DNA of 64,000 nt from Pseudorhodoplanes sinuspersici (GTDB lineage: Bacteria > Pseudomonadota > Alphaproteobacteria > Rhizobiales > Xanthobacteraceae): positions 5,326,501 through 5,390,500 of the forward strand of contig NZ_CP021112.1 in NCBI RefSeq assembly GCF_002119765.1, given 5' to 3'. Shown piece by piece: positions 1-8,794 of this stretch. The notes beneath the pieces were generated by a model. It was given only the letters and a program-made list of their open reading frames with translations, did no database searches and was not told where the DNA came from. How positions within the stretch are numbered: position 1 is the first letter of the stretch; each line of letters opens with the position of its first letter. The translations under genes and the position numbers were made by a program.

Positions 1-66
1 GAAGGCTACGACCGGTCCGATCGGACCGATATGCGTCAGTTGATCGAAACGAGGGCCGCGCGTTAG
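1..66 (+). CDS. cvpA: CvpA family membrane protein, C-terminal end only
   Basis: An open frame runs from the first base to a TAG at 64-66 and encodes a 21-residue hydrophilic tail that includes GYDRSDRTDMRQLIE. Acidic and basic tails of this kind end CvpA (colicin V production) proteins, and cvpA lies directly upstream of purF in many Hyphomicrobiales. The call rests on that synteny and the tail; the membrane segments lie outside the window. The spacing of about 30 bases to purF suggests co-transcription. Confidence 0.55.
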   Translation, partial: EGYDRSDRTDMRQLIETRAAR

Positions 67-95
67 CAGCCGGTCCGGAGGACTTGAACCACGCA

Positions 96-1571
96 ATGAC
101 GGCCCCGGACAAACACCCCCTCGACCTCGAAATGCATGCCGACCGCCTCCGCGAAGAATGCGGCGTCTTTGGCATTTTCGGCCATCCCGACGCGGCGGCG
201 ATCACCGCGCTCGGCCTGCATGCGCTCCAGCATCGCGGCCAGGAAGCTGCGGGTATCGTCTCCTTCGATGGACAGCGGTTCCATTCGGAGCGGCGGCTCG
301 GCTTGGTCGGCGACACCTTCTCCCGGCGGGAGGTCATCGACCGCCTGCCCGGCATGTCGGCCATCGGCCATGTCCGCTATTCCACCACCGGCGAGACGCT
401 GCTGCGCAACGTGCAGCCGCTCTTTGCCGAACTCGACCCCTTCGGTTTCGCCATTGGCCATAACGGCAATTTAACCAACGGCCTCACATTGCGGCGGGAG
501 CTGGTGCGCGAAGGCGCGATCATGCAATCCACCACCGATACCGAGGTGATGCTGCATCTGGTCGCCCGCTCACGCAAACCGCGTTTTATCGATCGCTTCA
601 TCGATGGCCTGAAGGCGCTGGAAGGCGCCTATTCCTTCGTCGGCCTCACCAACAAGAAGCTGGTCGGTGCACGCGATCCGCTCGGCATCCGCCCGCTGGT
701 GCTCGGCACGCTCGACGGCTGCCCTATCCTGGCCTCTGAAACCTGCGCACTCGACATCATCGGCGCGAAATACGTCCGCGACATTGAGAATGGCGAAGTC
801 ATCGTTTTCGACGACAAGGGCGCACATTCGCAAAAGCCGTTTCCGCTAGTCGCACAGCGTCCCTGCATCTTCGAATACATTTACTTCGCCCGGCCCGACT
901 CCGTCGTCGGTGGCCGCCCGGTCTATCAGGTCCGCAAGACCCTGGGCGCCGAGCTTGGCCGTGAAGCCCCGGCCGATGCCGATGTGATTGTGCCGGTTCC
1001 CGATTCCGGCGTGCCGGCCGCGCTTGGCTTCTCGCAAGAGACCGGCATCCCGTTCGATCTTGGCATCATCCGCAATCATTATGTCGGCCGCACCTTCATC
1101 GAGCCGACGCAGCAGATCCGTCAGCTCGGTGTTCGTCTCAAACACAATGCCAACCGCGCGGTCGTTGCCGGCAAGCGGATCGTGCTGGTCGATGACTCGA
1201 TTGTGCGCGGCACCACCTCGACCAAGATCGTGCAGATGATGCGCGATGCCGGCGCGAAGGAAGTGCATTTCCGCATCGCCTCGCCGCCGATCACACATCC
1301 CGATTATTACGGCATCGACACGCCCGATCGCGACAACCTGCTCGCCGCCACGCATTCGCTTGAGGAAATGCGCCAATTCATCGGCGCCGACTCCCTCGCT
1401 TTCCTGTCGGTCGATGGTATCTATCGCGCCATGGGCTATGAGAAGCGCGATCCGGTCCGACCGCAATTCACCGACCATTGCTTCACCGGTGATTACCCGA
1501 CCTCGCTGACCGACCAGACAGCGAAGTCGCATGCGCCGCGGCAGTTGTCGCTGTTGGCGGAAGCGAGCTGA
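96..1571 (+). CDS. purF: Amidophosphoribosyltransferase
   Basis: PurF catalyses the first committed step of de novo purine synthesis: PRPP plus glutamine to phosphoribosylamine. After a propeptide of about 21 residues the sequence EECGVFGIF supplies the N-terminal nucleophile Cys22 of the class II glutaminase (Ntn) domain. The C-terminal phosphoribosyltransferase half carries the PRPP motif [13 protein letters not shown] near residue 370. The length, 491 residues, is normal. An in-frame TTG at 84 sits only 2 bases from a GGAGG at 77-81, so the ATG at 96 is preferred although its spacing is long (14 bases); an ATG at 132 is another option. The gene follows cvpA, the usual arrangement. Confidence 0.97.
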   Translation: MTAPDKHPLDLEMHADRLREECGVFGIFGHPDAAAITALGLHALQHRGQEAAGIVSFDGQRFHSERRLGLVGDTFSRREVIDRLPGMSAIGHVRYSTTGETLLRNVQPLFAELDPFGFAIGHNGNLTNGLTLRRELVREGAIMQSTTDTEVMLHLVARSRKPRFIDRFIDGLKALEGAYSFVGLTNKKLVGARDPLGIRPLVLGTLDGCPILASETCALDIIGAKYVRDIENGEVIVFDDKGAHSQKPFPLVAQRPCIFEYIYFARPDSVVGGRPVYQVRKTLGAELGREAPADADVIVPVPDSGVPAALGFSQETGIPFDLGIIRNHYVGRTFIEPTQQIRQLGVRLKHNANRAVVAGKRIVLVDDSIVRGTTSTKIVQMMRDAGAKEVHFRIASPPITHPDYYGIDTPDRDNLLAATHSLEEMRQFIGADSLAFLSVDGIYRAMGYEKRDPVRPQFTDHCFTGDYPTSLTDQTAKSHAPRQLSLLAEAS

Positions 1572-1594
1572 GCCCACGGACTTTATCCGCTCGC

Positions 1595-1610
1595 TCCCGC
1601 GAAAGCGGGG
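1595..1610 (+). terminator. Short hairpin after purF, possible terminator
   Basis: CCCGC-GAAA-GCGGG forms a five-pair stem with a stable GNRA loop, about 25 bases after the purF stop. There is no clear T tract, so it could instead be a small dispersed palindrome; short hairpins of this composition are common between genes in this group. Confidence 0.3.
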
Positions 1611-1649
1611 AATCCGGCAACAAGACAACGCATCGATCGAGGGATCGCG

Positions 1650-2297
1650 ATGCTCTACATCCCGCCGCATTTCCGTGAGGCCGACAAAGATCGTCTGCAT
1701 GCCGAGATCGCACGCATCGGATTTGCCACGCTGACCACCGTTGGTCCGGATGGACCGCTCATCAGCCATCTCCCCGTTGTCCTCGACAAAACCATCGGCG
1801 CATTCGGTCAGCTTCGCTGCCATGTCGCCCGCGCCAATCGGCAATGGCGCGACAGCGATTTCTCGAAGGCCGCACTCGCCGTCTTTATGGGACCGGACGC
1901 CTATGTCTCGCCGTCCTGGTATCCGTCGAAGAAAGAGCACGGCAAGGCGGTCCCGACCTGGAACTATGTCAGTATCTGTGCGCGCGGCCGGATCGAGGTG
2001 GTTCAGGACCGCGACGAACTCGCCGCTCATGTCGCCGAACTGTCGAACCTGCACGAGGCCGCCTTTCCGGAGCCTTGGCAAATCAACGATGCGCCTCCTG
2101 ATTATCTGGAGCGCCAACTGAAAGGCATCGTCGGCTTTCGCTTCACCATCGATGCGCTCGAAGGCAAGATGAAGCTGAGCCAGAACCGCAGCGAGGCGGA
2201 CCGGTCAGGCGTCGCCGCCGGCTTGAGTGTCTCACCTGATGCCAGCGCACAGGCCATCGCCGGCATGATGACGACTGCAAACAGTTCGAAGACCTAA
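1650..2297 (+). CDS. PaiB-like FMN-binding negative regulator
   Basis: The 215-residue product starts MLYIPPHFREAD and contains FMGPDAYVSPSWYPSKKEHGK and VPTWNY, the signature blocks of the PaiB/FMN-binding negative transcriptional regulator family with a split-barrel flavin-binding fold. In Bacillus PaiB represses protease and sporulation genes; the role in proteobacteria is not settled. The gene follows purF after 78 bases and converges with an esterase gene, overlapping its end by 4 bases. The identity is clear, the target genes are not. Confidence 0.88.
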   Translation: MLYIPPHFREADKDRLHAEIARIGFATLTTVGPDGPLISHLPVVLDKTIGAFGQLRCHVARANRQWRDSDFSKAALAVFMGPDAYVSPSWYPSKKEHGKAVPTWNYVSICARGRIEVVQDRDELAAHVAELSNLHEAAFPEPWQINDAPPDYLERQLKGIVGFRFTIDALEGKMKLSQNRSEADRSGVAAGLSVSPDASAQAIAGMMTTANSSKT

Positions 2298-3331
2298 TCG
2301 GCTTGCGTATGAAATTGTCGCTTCATCAGCGCCTGAATCGCGGCAAAGGCGAGTTCGCCATCGGAAAGAACTTGCGGGAAGAAGTAGAATCCGTGCGGCA
2401 TGCGTTCGCGCACCAAAAGGTTCACATCACATCCAGCAAGCCGCAATTTGTTTGCAAAGGCACGGTTGTCATCGGTCAACGGATCGGCAGTGCCAGACAC
2501 GATCAATGTCGGCGGATAACCATGCAGATCGGCACGCGCAGGGCTGACATGCGGATGATCCCAGTTGCGGCGCGTCACCGCGCAGGCGCCGCGCATGTAT
2601 CCCGCAAAGGCCATGTCATAGACAATTCCAAGCGGCGCCAGCCGCTCGAATGACTCATACTCCTCAAAATGAAAATCCGTGACGGGCGCGAGCAGGATTG
2701 TCGCCTGCGGTACGGCATGTCCCTCATCGCGGGCTTTCAGTGGCAGCACCGCAGCGAAATTGGCGCCCGATGAATCTCCTGCCAAAACGATGCGAGCCGG
2801 ATCGCCACCGATCATCGTCCCGTGTTTCTGCATCCACAGCAATACCGCGAGACAATCGTCAAGCCCGGCAGGAAACGGCCATTCCGGCGCCAACCGGTAA
2901 TTGACGCTGACCACAACGGTCCCGTTTTCAGCGGCGATGCGGCTGGTGATATACGCGGTATCCTCGGACCGGCCGACCGTGAAGCCGCCGCCATGCATGT
3001 AAAGACACATCGGCCTTGCAGCAGCTTGTCCAGGCGGCGAGTAGACCTGACAACGGACCGGCCCGGCGGCAGACGGCACCATCTGCTCCGACACGAGAAT
3101 CTGTGGATACAGCGCCTCCGCACTCGGCGGCAAAATCTTCGGATCGATCTTGTGGTCCCCAATATAGCCAGAGCGTACCGGCTCGATCATCAAGGCGCGC
3201 AAGGTCATCGGATGACGCAAATGATCCAGCAATTGGTACATCGGTGCGGCCGGGTCCGACGGATCGATATGCGAAACGCCCGGACCATCCTGGCGTTGGT
3301 CGACCGGTGTGGCTCTGGCGCTGTCCTGCAT
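2294..3331 (-). CDS. Alpha/beta hydrolase, hormone-sensitive lipase family
   Basis: A 345-residue esterase of the HSL (family IV) type. The oxyanion-hole motif HGGGF is at residues 113-117, the nucleophile elbow GDSSG at 185-189 (Ser187), the acid in TADPLTDD at about Asp283, and the catalytic His in MPHGF at about 313. The family hydrolyses short- to medium-chain acyl esters. No signal peptide is visible, so it is probably cytoplasmic. It reads toward the PaiB-like gene. The true start may lie a little downstream of the one given, because the first 25 residues are polar and unconserved in appearance. The substrate cannot be told from sequence. Confidence 0.9.
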   Translation of the reverse strand: MQDSARATPVDQRQDGPGVSHIDPSDPAAPMYQLLDHLRHPMTLRALMIEPVRSGYIGDHKIDPKILPPSAEALYPQILVSEQMVPSAAGPVRCQVYSPPGQAAARPMCLYMHGGGFTVGRSEDTAYITSRIAAENGTVVVSVNYRLAPEWPFPAGLDDCLAVLLWMQKHGTMIGGDPARIVLAGDSSGANFAAVLPLKARDEGHAVPQATILLAPVTDFHFEEYESFERLAPLGIVYDMAFAGYMRGACAVTRRNWDHPHVSPARADLHGYPPTLIVSGTADPLTDDNRAFANKLRLAGCDVNLLVRERMPHGFYFFPQVLSDGELAFAAIQALMKRQFHTQAD

Positions 3332-3435
3332 CGCGAAATCCCGAAGGCTGTGCTGATGCTCTTTTCTAGCGCGCTTTCAGCCTGTTCCAGCGCTCAAAGA
3401 CCGAGGTTTGTCTTTCGCAAGGCTGTCATTTATGG

Positions 3436-4212
3436 ATGCGCCTCGTAAATCCTTCATCGGACGGCCCCAAATTGACTCAACCTCTCGAAAACCGCATCGC
3501 CCTCGTCACCGGCGCCTCGCGCGGCATCGGCCGTTCGATTGCTCTGGCCTTGGCCAAAGCCGGCGCCCATGTGGTTGCGGTCGCACGCACGGTCGGCGGA
3601 CTTGAGGAACTGGACGACGAGATCAAAGCCGCCGGCGGGAACGCGACGCTGGTGCCGCTGGATCTGAAAGACTCCGACGGCATCGCCCGGCTCGGCGGCG
3701 CCCTGTTCGACCGCTACAAGAAGCTCGATGTGCTCGTCGGCAATGCCGGCATACTTGGCCCGCTCTCTCCGCTCTCCCATGTTGAACCGAAGGCCTGGGA
3801 CGACGTGATGGCGACTAATATCACGGCGAACTGGCAGCTTATCCGCTGCATGGAGCCGCTATTGGTACAAAGCGACGCCGGCCGCGCCGTGATGATCTCA
3901 TCTGGTGTATCCTGGGCCGCGCGCGCTTATTGGGGTCCCTACGCCATATCCAAGGCCGCGCTCAACACCATGGTGCAGACCTGGGCGGCGGAAAACATGA
4001 CCACCAATCTGCGCGTCAACCTGTTCACACCGGGGCCGGTGCGCACCCGCATGCGCGCACAGGCGATGCCGGGCGAAGACCCGAATATACTTGCGACACC
4101 AGATCAGGTCGCAGGGAAAATCGTTGAGCTGTGCCTGCCAAGCTTCACCGAAACGGGCAAGGTCTACAGCTTTCAAAAGAATAAGCTGTTGACCTTCCAG
4201 CAGCCGGAATAA
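3436..4212 (+). CDS. Short-chain dehydrogenase/reductase
   Basis: A 258-residue classical SDR. The NAD(P)-binding glycine motif TGASRGIGRS lies near residue 25, NAG in VGNAGILGP near 96, and the active-site SSG, YAISK block (YxxxK) near 170. Homology to FabG-type reductases is clear, but the C-terminal part (FTETGKVYSFQKNKLL) is unlike FabG, so the substrate is unknown. No good ribosome site precedes the ATG at 3436; a TTG at 3472, just before PLENRIALVTG, is an alternative. The gene is divergent from the esterase with about 100 bases between them. Confidence 0.9.
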   Translation: MRLVNPSSDGPKLTQPLENRIALVTGASRGIGRSIALALAKAGAHVVAVARTVGGLEELDDEIKAAGGNATLVPLDLKDSDGIARLGGALFDRYKKLDVLVGNAGILGPLSPLSHVEPKAWDDVMATNITANWQLIRCMEPLLVQSDAGRAVMISSGVSWAARAYWGPYAISKAALNTMVQTWAAENMTTNLRVNLFTPGPVRTRMRAQAMPGEDPNILATPDQVAGKIVELCLPSFTETGKVYSFQKNKLLTFQQPE

Positions 4213-4224
4213 CTCGATAAATAA

Positions 4225-4926
4225 TCAATTCATCGACAAGAAGCGGTCGACTTCACGCACGACCTCCTGCGGATGCGTGACCGGTAGTACATGCCCGCCC
4301 TTGAGGCTCACAAGGACGGAGTGTGGCAATCGCTTGCGCAGCAAATTGGCGTGGTGTGCCGGCGCAATCGTATCGTGATCGCCCTGCACCAATAGCACAC
4401 GCGGCAGATGCGGCCCTTTCGGTCGATGCTCAAGCATGACCGTTTTCAGGAACAGGGCGGTGTCCTGGCGGCGCGGAGTCGCATAGCAGTTGGTCTGCCG
4501 GTGAATGTGCTTCAGCCGCTGGCGCGACAGATCATCGATGCCTGGCCGGCCGAAATAGACCCAGCTGTCACGAAAAATGGTCGCCTCCGCGATCCCTTGC
4601 GTGCTCGCAATCTGGGTCATGCGCGCAGCAGTGATGCAGGCCCGCCGAAAACCATGCCACGGACTCGCGGGCATGTTGATCGCAATCACGATAGCGTCCG
4701 CTTCGCGCGAGGCAGCGTCCAGACCGACAAAGCACCCAAGCGAATGACAGACATAGACGGGCGCAGCGATTGCACGCTCGGCCATGACGCCCGCAATTCC
4801 ATCCCGGACAAGATTGAATACGCTCTCGTCGGCAAGATAGCCGGCGCACTCGACGACACGCGAGACGCAGCTACCAGCCGCGAGACGGTCGCGCCGATCT
4901 CTCGCGTGCAACATCTGAATTGTCAT
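4225..4926 (-). CDS. Alpha/beta hydrolase with atypical or truncated N-terminus
   Basis: The C-terminal two thirds look like an alpha/beta hydrolase: the nucleophile elbow VCHSLGC (G replaced by C), an acid in QGDHDTIAP, and a catalytic His in KGGHVLPVTHP close to the end. The N-terminal part lacks the usual HG oxyanion strand and reads as low-complexity arginine-rich sequence, so the gene may have lost its 5' part or may be frameshifted. The frame stays open up to 5046, but those residues look non-coding; I chose the ATG at 4926 without a convincing ribosome site. It converges with the SDR gene at a distance of 12 bases. Confidence 0.6.
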   Translation of the reverse strand: MTIQMLHARDRRDRLAAGSCVSRVVECAGYLADESVFNLVRDGIAGVMAERAIAAPVYVCHSLGCFVGLDAASREADAIVIAINMPASPWHGFRRACITAARMTQIASTQGIAEATIFRDSWVYFGRPGIDDLSRQRLKHIHRQTNCYATPRRQDTALFLKTVMLEHRPKGPHLPRVLLVQGDHDTIAPAHHANLLRKRLPHSVLVSLKGGHVLPVTHPQEVVREVDRFLSMN

Positions 4927-5111
4927 CCTGTGGCAACCTGACTGACATAAAACAGTCATATCAAGCGCTGTCACAGTCAAGACGATTTGCAAACAATGAC
5001 GTGATGCCGGCTGCGATTTCGCATCCCGACGAACTGACATCGTCAATGAAACGTTGCGGATATCCTATCGGGCGCAATTTCGCCACGACTATGACAGGAA
5101 ACGTCTCCAGA

Positions 5112-5996
5112 TCATTGGATCGCGACGACATCCAGCATGGCGAGCTTATCCGGATTGCGCACGACATAGATATCCGACAACCGGTCCGCCTCATCATAGG
5201 CGAAGGAGATTGCGGCATTCACCGCGCCATTCTCGAGGATCAGCACGCCGCGGGCGCCGTTGATATTGACGTCGCGCCACTCGAAGTTGGTCCAAAAACT
5301 ATGCAAACGCCGGATAAAGGCCATCACATCGGCCTTGCCGTGCAAGACTTCCAGCAATGCCGTGACCTTGCCGCCACCGTCGGAGGTGAAGCGAATATCG
5401 TCTGATAGCAGGGCCGCAAGCTGTGCGGTCTCGCCCTTCGTAATCGCAACCTGAAAAGCCGACAGCAATTCCTCCTGACGCTGTGCCGGTGCCACATGCC
5501 GCACCCTGGCTTGATCGATATGCTGTTTCGCACGCGACACCAGCTGGCGGCAGGCTGCTTCTTCCAGATCCAGCGTCGAGGCGATCTGCGGATAAGGCAT
5601 CTCGAAGATTTCGTGCAGCAGATAGGCCGCGCGTTCCTTTGGCGTCAGCCTTTCGAGGATCAGGAGAAAAGCCGTCGTCAGCGACGAACTGAGCTCGGCA
5701 TTCTTTTCTGCTTCATTGTCCACGGCGAGATGGATCGGCTCGGGCAGCCATGAGCCGACATAATTGACGCGCGAACGATGCGCGGCGCGCAACAAATCGA
5801 GGCAATGGCGCGTGCAGATCGTCGTCAGCCATGCCGATGGATTGTCGATCGAAGCAACATCCGCATTCTGCCATTTCAGGAACGTATCCTGCACCGCATC
5901 CTCGGCATCGGCGCGCGAGCCGAGGATGCGATAGGCGAGCCCCAGCAATCTGGGGCGCGCCATCTCGAAGATCTGCAGGTGGTCAAGACTGCGCAT
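5112..5996 (-). CDS. ECF RNA polymerase sigma factor, SigJ type with SnoaL-like C-terminal domain
   Basis: The 294-residue protein has region 2 (LGLAYRILGSRADAEDAVQ, residues 18-36), region 4 with ERLTPKERAAYLLHEIFEM near 120, and a long C-terminal domain of the SnoaL/NTF2 type ending in VVRNPDKLAML. This is the ECF41/SigJ architecture, in which the C-terminal domain tunes activity instead of a separate anti-sigma factor. It follows the AhpD-like gene after one base, the standard ECF41 partner arrangement (sigma factor beside a carboxymuconolactone decarboxylase-type protein). Its own operon is the probable target. Confidence 0.93.
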   Translation of the reverse strand: MRSLDHLQIFEMARPRLLGLAYRILGSRADAEDAVQDTFLKWQNADVASIDNPSAWLTTICTRHCLDLLRAAHRSRVNYVGSWLPEPIHLAVDNEAEKNAELSSSLTTAFLLILERLTPKERAAYLLHEIFEMPYPQIASTLDLEEAACRQLVSRAKQHIDQARVRHVAPAQRQEELLSAFQVAITKGETAQLAALLSDDIRFTSDGGGKVTALLEVLHGKADVMAFIRRLHSFWTNFEWRDVNINGARGVLILENGAVNAAISFAYDEADRLSDIYVVRNPDKLAMLDVVAIQ

Positions 5997-5997
5997 A

Positions 5998-6429
5998 TCA
6001 GTGTCTCGCCACTCCCAAGCGGTTCCAGAAGTTGATCCCGGCCACTTCCGCCGTCAGCGCCCCGATCTCCTTGTCAGAAAAATGCTGCCGCAGCCGTGCG
6101 CGCAGAGCCCCGAGATCTGTCTTCGAATTGATCTCGGTCAGGGCCTCCGTCCAGGCCAAAGCCGCCTTCTCACGCTCGTCGAAATCCGACACGTGGTTCC
6201 AGACGATCACGCGATCGAGCCGCTCGTTGGTCTCGCCGTCCTCGCGGGCTTCGCGCGTATGCATCTTGATGCAGTGGGCACAGCCATTCATCTGTGAGGC
6301 CCGCAGATGCACGAGATGCCGGATTTTATGGTCGAGATTGTGCCCATTCATGACCTTGTGCACTTCGACCATGGCCGCGATCACGTCCGGGATTTCCTGC
6401 TCGAATTTGACGGTTCTGGTGTCGCTCAT
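5998..6429 (-). CDS. AhpD-like carboxymuconolactone decarboxylase family protein
   Basis: A 143-residue protein with the redox motif NGCAHCIKMHTRE (Cys50, Cys53, His57), as in AhpD-type alkylhydroperoxidases, followed by DEREKAALAWTEALTEI, typical of the CMD fold. It is the first gene of a two-gene leftward unit with the ECF41-type sigma factor, so it is probably made under the control of that factor in an oxidative or envelope stress response. The biochemical substrate of ECF41-linked CMD proteins is not established. Confidence 0.92.
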   Translation of the reverse strand: MSDTRTVKFEQEIPDVIAAMVEVHKVMNGHNLDHKIRHLVHLRASQMNGCAHCIKMHTREAREDGETNERLDRVIVWNHVSDFDEREKAALAWTEALTEINSKTDLGALRARLRQHFSDKEIGALTAEVAGINFWNRLGVARH

Positions 6430-6475
6430 GATAGTTCCCTTTCATCATTGCCTTATGGCCTCATGACGATCGGAC

Positions 6476-6509
6476 CCCGCCGCCTGTGACATGGCGGGCG
6501 GATTTTTTT
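6476..6509 (+). terminator. Hairpin with T7 tract on the plus strand
   Basis: CCCGCC at 6476-6481 pairs with GGCGGG at 6493-6498 and is followed by CGGATTTTTTT. It has intrinsic-terminator form on the plus strand, although no plus-strand gene precedes it. It may shield the copper operon and the sigma-factor unit from antisense read-through, or may end an untranslated RNA. Confidence 0.4.
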
Positions 6510-6535
6510 GAGCGGATCATTTTACCGCAAAACCT

Positions 6536-6567
6536 CGCGGTGCCGGCGCATTGTGTCCGGCACCGCG
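6536..6567 (-). terminator. Terminator of the copper operon
   Basis: A perfect 11-bp stem (CGCGGTGCCGG at 6536-6546 with CCGGCACCGCG at 6557-6567) around a 10-base loop lies 8 bases past the stop of the CusF-like gene. On the minus strand it is followed by AGGTTTTG, a modest T tract. Confidence 0.6.
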
Positions 6568-6575
6568 GGGACGAC

Positions 6576-6878
6576 TTACTTGGTCTTCTCGATCTTCGTC
6601 ACCGTGAACTGCCCGTTGACCTTGTCGGCGTCGAACTTGATCTTGTCACCGACCTTTACCGCTTTGAGCATCGCGGGATCCTGGGCGCGGAACACCATCG
6701 TCATGCCCTCGTCCATGCCCAGTTTCTTCAGCGGCCCATGCTTGATCGTGAGCTTGCCGGCCGATGCGTCCACCTTGGTGACCTGACCGTCCACCAGACC
6801 GGACTGCGCAAAGGCGCCCGTCGCGGCTGTTGTCAGCAATGCGTATGACAGAACCATAGCGATTGTCGTTTTCTTCAT
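6576..6878 (-). CDS. CusF-like periplasmic copper-binding protein
   Basis: A 100-residue protein with an N-terminal signal peptide (MKKTTIAMVLSYALL to AFAQ) and one small beta-barrel domain: GQVTKVDASAGKLTIKHGPL, then MDEGMTMVFRAQDPAML. The His and Met residues match the CusF copper site pattern; CusF carries Cu(I) to efflux machinery. The ATG at 6878 has the ribosome site AGGAGA 6 bases upstream. It is the last gene of the leftward copper operon, 15 bases after the cupredoxin gene. Confidence 0.88.
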   Translation of the reverse strand: MKKTTIAMVLSYALLTTAATGAFAQSGLVDGQVTKVDASAGKLTIKHGPLKKLGMDEGMTMVFRAQDPAMLKAVKVGDKIKFDADKVNGQFTVTKIEKTK

Positions 6879-6893
6879 GTCGTCTCCTTTCAA

Positions 6894-7373
6894 CTATTTC
6901 ACAACGACAGTGCCGATCATTCCGGCCTCGCGGTGGCCCGGAATCAAACAACCGTATTCGAACTCGCCCGCTTTGGTGAAACGCCACACCAGTTCGCCTC
7001 GCTTCCTTGGCTGCAACCGTTTCGCATTCGGGTCGTCATGCTCCATTTCCGGATTCTTCTTCATCTCCTCAGCGTGCTTTAGATTGTCCTCGCGCGAGGC
7101 GAGCACGAATTCGTGCTCCAATGCGCCATTATTGCGCAGCACGAAGCGGATCTGCTCGCCACGCTTTACCTCAACGCGTTCGGGCACGAACACCATCTTT
7201 CCGTCGCTTTCGCGCATCGTCACCTGAACAACGCGCGCAGCGCGTTTGGCGTTGCCAGGCTCTCCGGCGGAGAAGCCGCCATAACCATGCGAATGACCCG
7301 GATCGGCAATCGCCACCTGTGACGATATGATGAGCGCCGTTACCGCGAAGGCGATAGGACAAGACTTTATCAT
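6894..7373 (-). CDS. Periplasmic cupredoxin (plastocyanin/azurin-like)
   Basis: The 159-residue product has a signal peptide and a single cupredoxin domain. The type 1 copper ligands are visible: His87 in ALEHEF, and Cys142, His147 and Met152 in CLIPGHREAGM. A His-rich stretch after the signal (GHSHGYGG) and a Met/His-rich insert (HAEEMKKNPEMEHDD, about 100-113) may bind additional copper. It lies 9 bases downstream of the multicopper oxidase gene. The likely role is periplasmic copper storage or electron transfer for the oxidase. Confidence 0.92.
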   Translation of the reverse strand: MIKSCPIAFAVTALIISSQVAIADPGHSHGYGGFSAGEPGNAKRAARVVQVTMRESDGKMVFVPERVEVKRGEQIRFVLRNNGALEHEFVLASREDNLKHAEEMKKNPEMEHDDPNAKRLQPRKRGELVWRFTKAGEFEYGCLIPGHREAGMIGTVVVK

Positions 7374-7382
7374 TTGATCCTC

Positions 7383-8774
7383 TCAGTGATGTCCGGAATG
7401 GCCGCCCTTTTGGCTGCCTGGCTTGATGACGTTGACGTTTGGTTTGCCGCTTTGGGGGCTTGCGGCTGGGCGTACCGGCGATGGCGCCGCATTGGCCACT
7501 TGATAAGCCACCGTGCCTTCAGGGTGTTTGAACCAGCCGGGATCCTTGTAATCGTCGCGCGCCAACCCTTCGCGAACCTTCACCACCGTGAACATGCCAC
7601 CCATCTCGATCGGGCCAAATTGTCCAAACCCCGTCATCATCGGCAACGTGTTGTCGGGCATGGGCATTTCCATCTCACCCATTTCCGCCATGCCGGCCGA
7701 ACCCATCGCCATGTAATCCGGGGCCAGTCGCCGCACCGCCTTCACAAGGTCGCGCTGGCGCGTGCCGATGAAGTTGCGGACGTTGTGCCCCATCGCATTC
7801 ATGGTGTGGTGCGACTTGTGACAATGCAGCGCCCAGTCGCCCGGCTCATCGGCAACGAATTCATAGGCCCGCATCGCGCCGACCGGAATGTCGATCGTCA
7901 CCTCGGGCCAGCGCGCCTCCGGCCGCACCCATCCACCATCGGTGCACGTGACTTCGAAGTCATAGCCGTGCATGTGGATCGGATGATTGGTCATGGTGAG
8001 ATTACCGACTCTCACCCGCACCCGATCACCTTTCCTGACGGCGAGGTGATCGATGCCCGGAAACACGCGCGTATTGAACGTCCACATGTTGAAGTCGGTC
8101 ATCTCCGAGACCTTCGGCATGTAGCTCCCAGGCTCGATGTCGTAGGAACTCAGAAGAAAGACGAAATCGCGGTCGACGCGCATATAGGCCGGATCGCGCG
8201 GATGCACGATGAACATCCCCATCATGCCCATCGCCATCTGCACCATTTCGTCGGCGTGCGGGTGATACATGAAGGTGCCGCTCTTCTTCAGCACGAATTC
8301 ATAGACGAAAGTTTGACCCGGTTTGATGTGCGGCTGCGTCACGCCGCCGACGCCGTCCATCCCGTTCGGCAACAACATGCCGTGCCAGTGTATGGTTGTG
8401 TGCTCCGGCAGCTTGTTGGTGACGAAGATGCGGACCTTGTCGCCTTCCACCGCCTCGATGGTCGGGCCGGGCGACTGACCGTTATAGCCCCAGAGATTTC
8501 CTGTCATGCCGGGAGCGAATTCGCGCACCACCGGCTCGGCGACGAGATGAAACTCCTTCCAGTCGCCATTCATCCGCCACGGCAACGTCCAGCCATTGAG
8601 CGTCGCCACCGGCTGATAGTCTTGCCCGCCCGAGGGTGCCAGCGGTTGCTGCATGATGTTGATGTCGGTCGTGGCCGCTTCCGGAATCGAGGCAGCCTGC
8701 ACGCGCCCGCTCACCGCACTCGCGCCAGCCAGCACGGCGGCCGAGGTTCCGAGGAATCCGCGTCTTGAAATCAT
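7383..8774 (-). CDS. Tat-exported multicopper oxidase (copper resistance type)
   Basis: A 463-residue oxidase. The N-terminus MISRRGFLG is a twin-arginine signal. The four copper-binding blocks are intact: HWHG at 129-132, HPHAD at 171-175, HPIHMHG at 264-270 and HCHKSHHTMNAM at 317-328, with Cys318, His323 and axial Met328 of the type 1 site. A Met-rich stretch (MVQMAMGMMGM, 178-188) resembles the Met-rich segments of cuprous oxidases. It probably oxidises Cu(I) in the periplasm. The C-terminus is His-rich (SQKGGHSGHH). It sits mid-operon between the TolC-like lipoprotein and the cupredoxin. Confidence 0.95.
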   Translation of the reverse strand: MISRRGFLGTSAAVLAGASAVSGRVQAASIPEAATTDINIMQQPLAPSGGQDYQPVATLNGWTLPWRMNGDWKEFHLVAEPVVREFAPGMTGNLWGYNGQSPGPTIEAVEGDKVRIFVTNKLPEHTTIHWHGMLLPNGMDGVGGVTQPHIKPGQTFVYEFVLKKSGTFMYHPHADEMVQMAMGMMGMFIVHPRDPAYMRVDRDFVFLLSSYDIEPGSYMPKVSEMTDFNMWTFNTRVFPGIDHLAVRKGDRVRVRVGNLTMTNHPIHMHGYDFEVTCTDGGWVRPEARWPEVTIDIPVGAMRAYEFVADEPGDWALHCHKSHHTMNAMGHNVRNFIGTRQRDLVKAVRRLAPDYMAMGSAGMAEMGEMEMPMPDNTLPMMTGFGQFGPIEMGGMFTVVKVREGLARDDYKDPGWFKHPEGTVAYQVANAAPSPVRPAASPQSGKPNVNVIKPGSQKGGHSGHH

Positions 8775-8794
8775 GATCGTCTCCTTCTTGCGGA

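Noticed and set aside
84-95. TTG at 84 as the purF start
   Set aside because: It lies 2 bases from the GGAGG, too close for initiation; the ATG at 96 is preferred.
846-2117. 423-codon open frame antisense to purF and the PaiB-like gene
   Set aside because: It mirrors two well-supported genes on the other strand, has no family features, and reflects high GC content.
7374-8768. 464-codon open frame antisense to the multicopper oxidase gene
   Set aside because: The sense frame has all copper-site motifs; the antisense product is a His/Arg-rich shadow.
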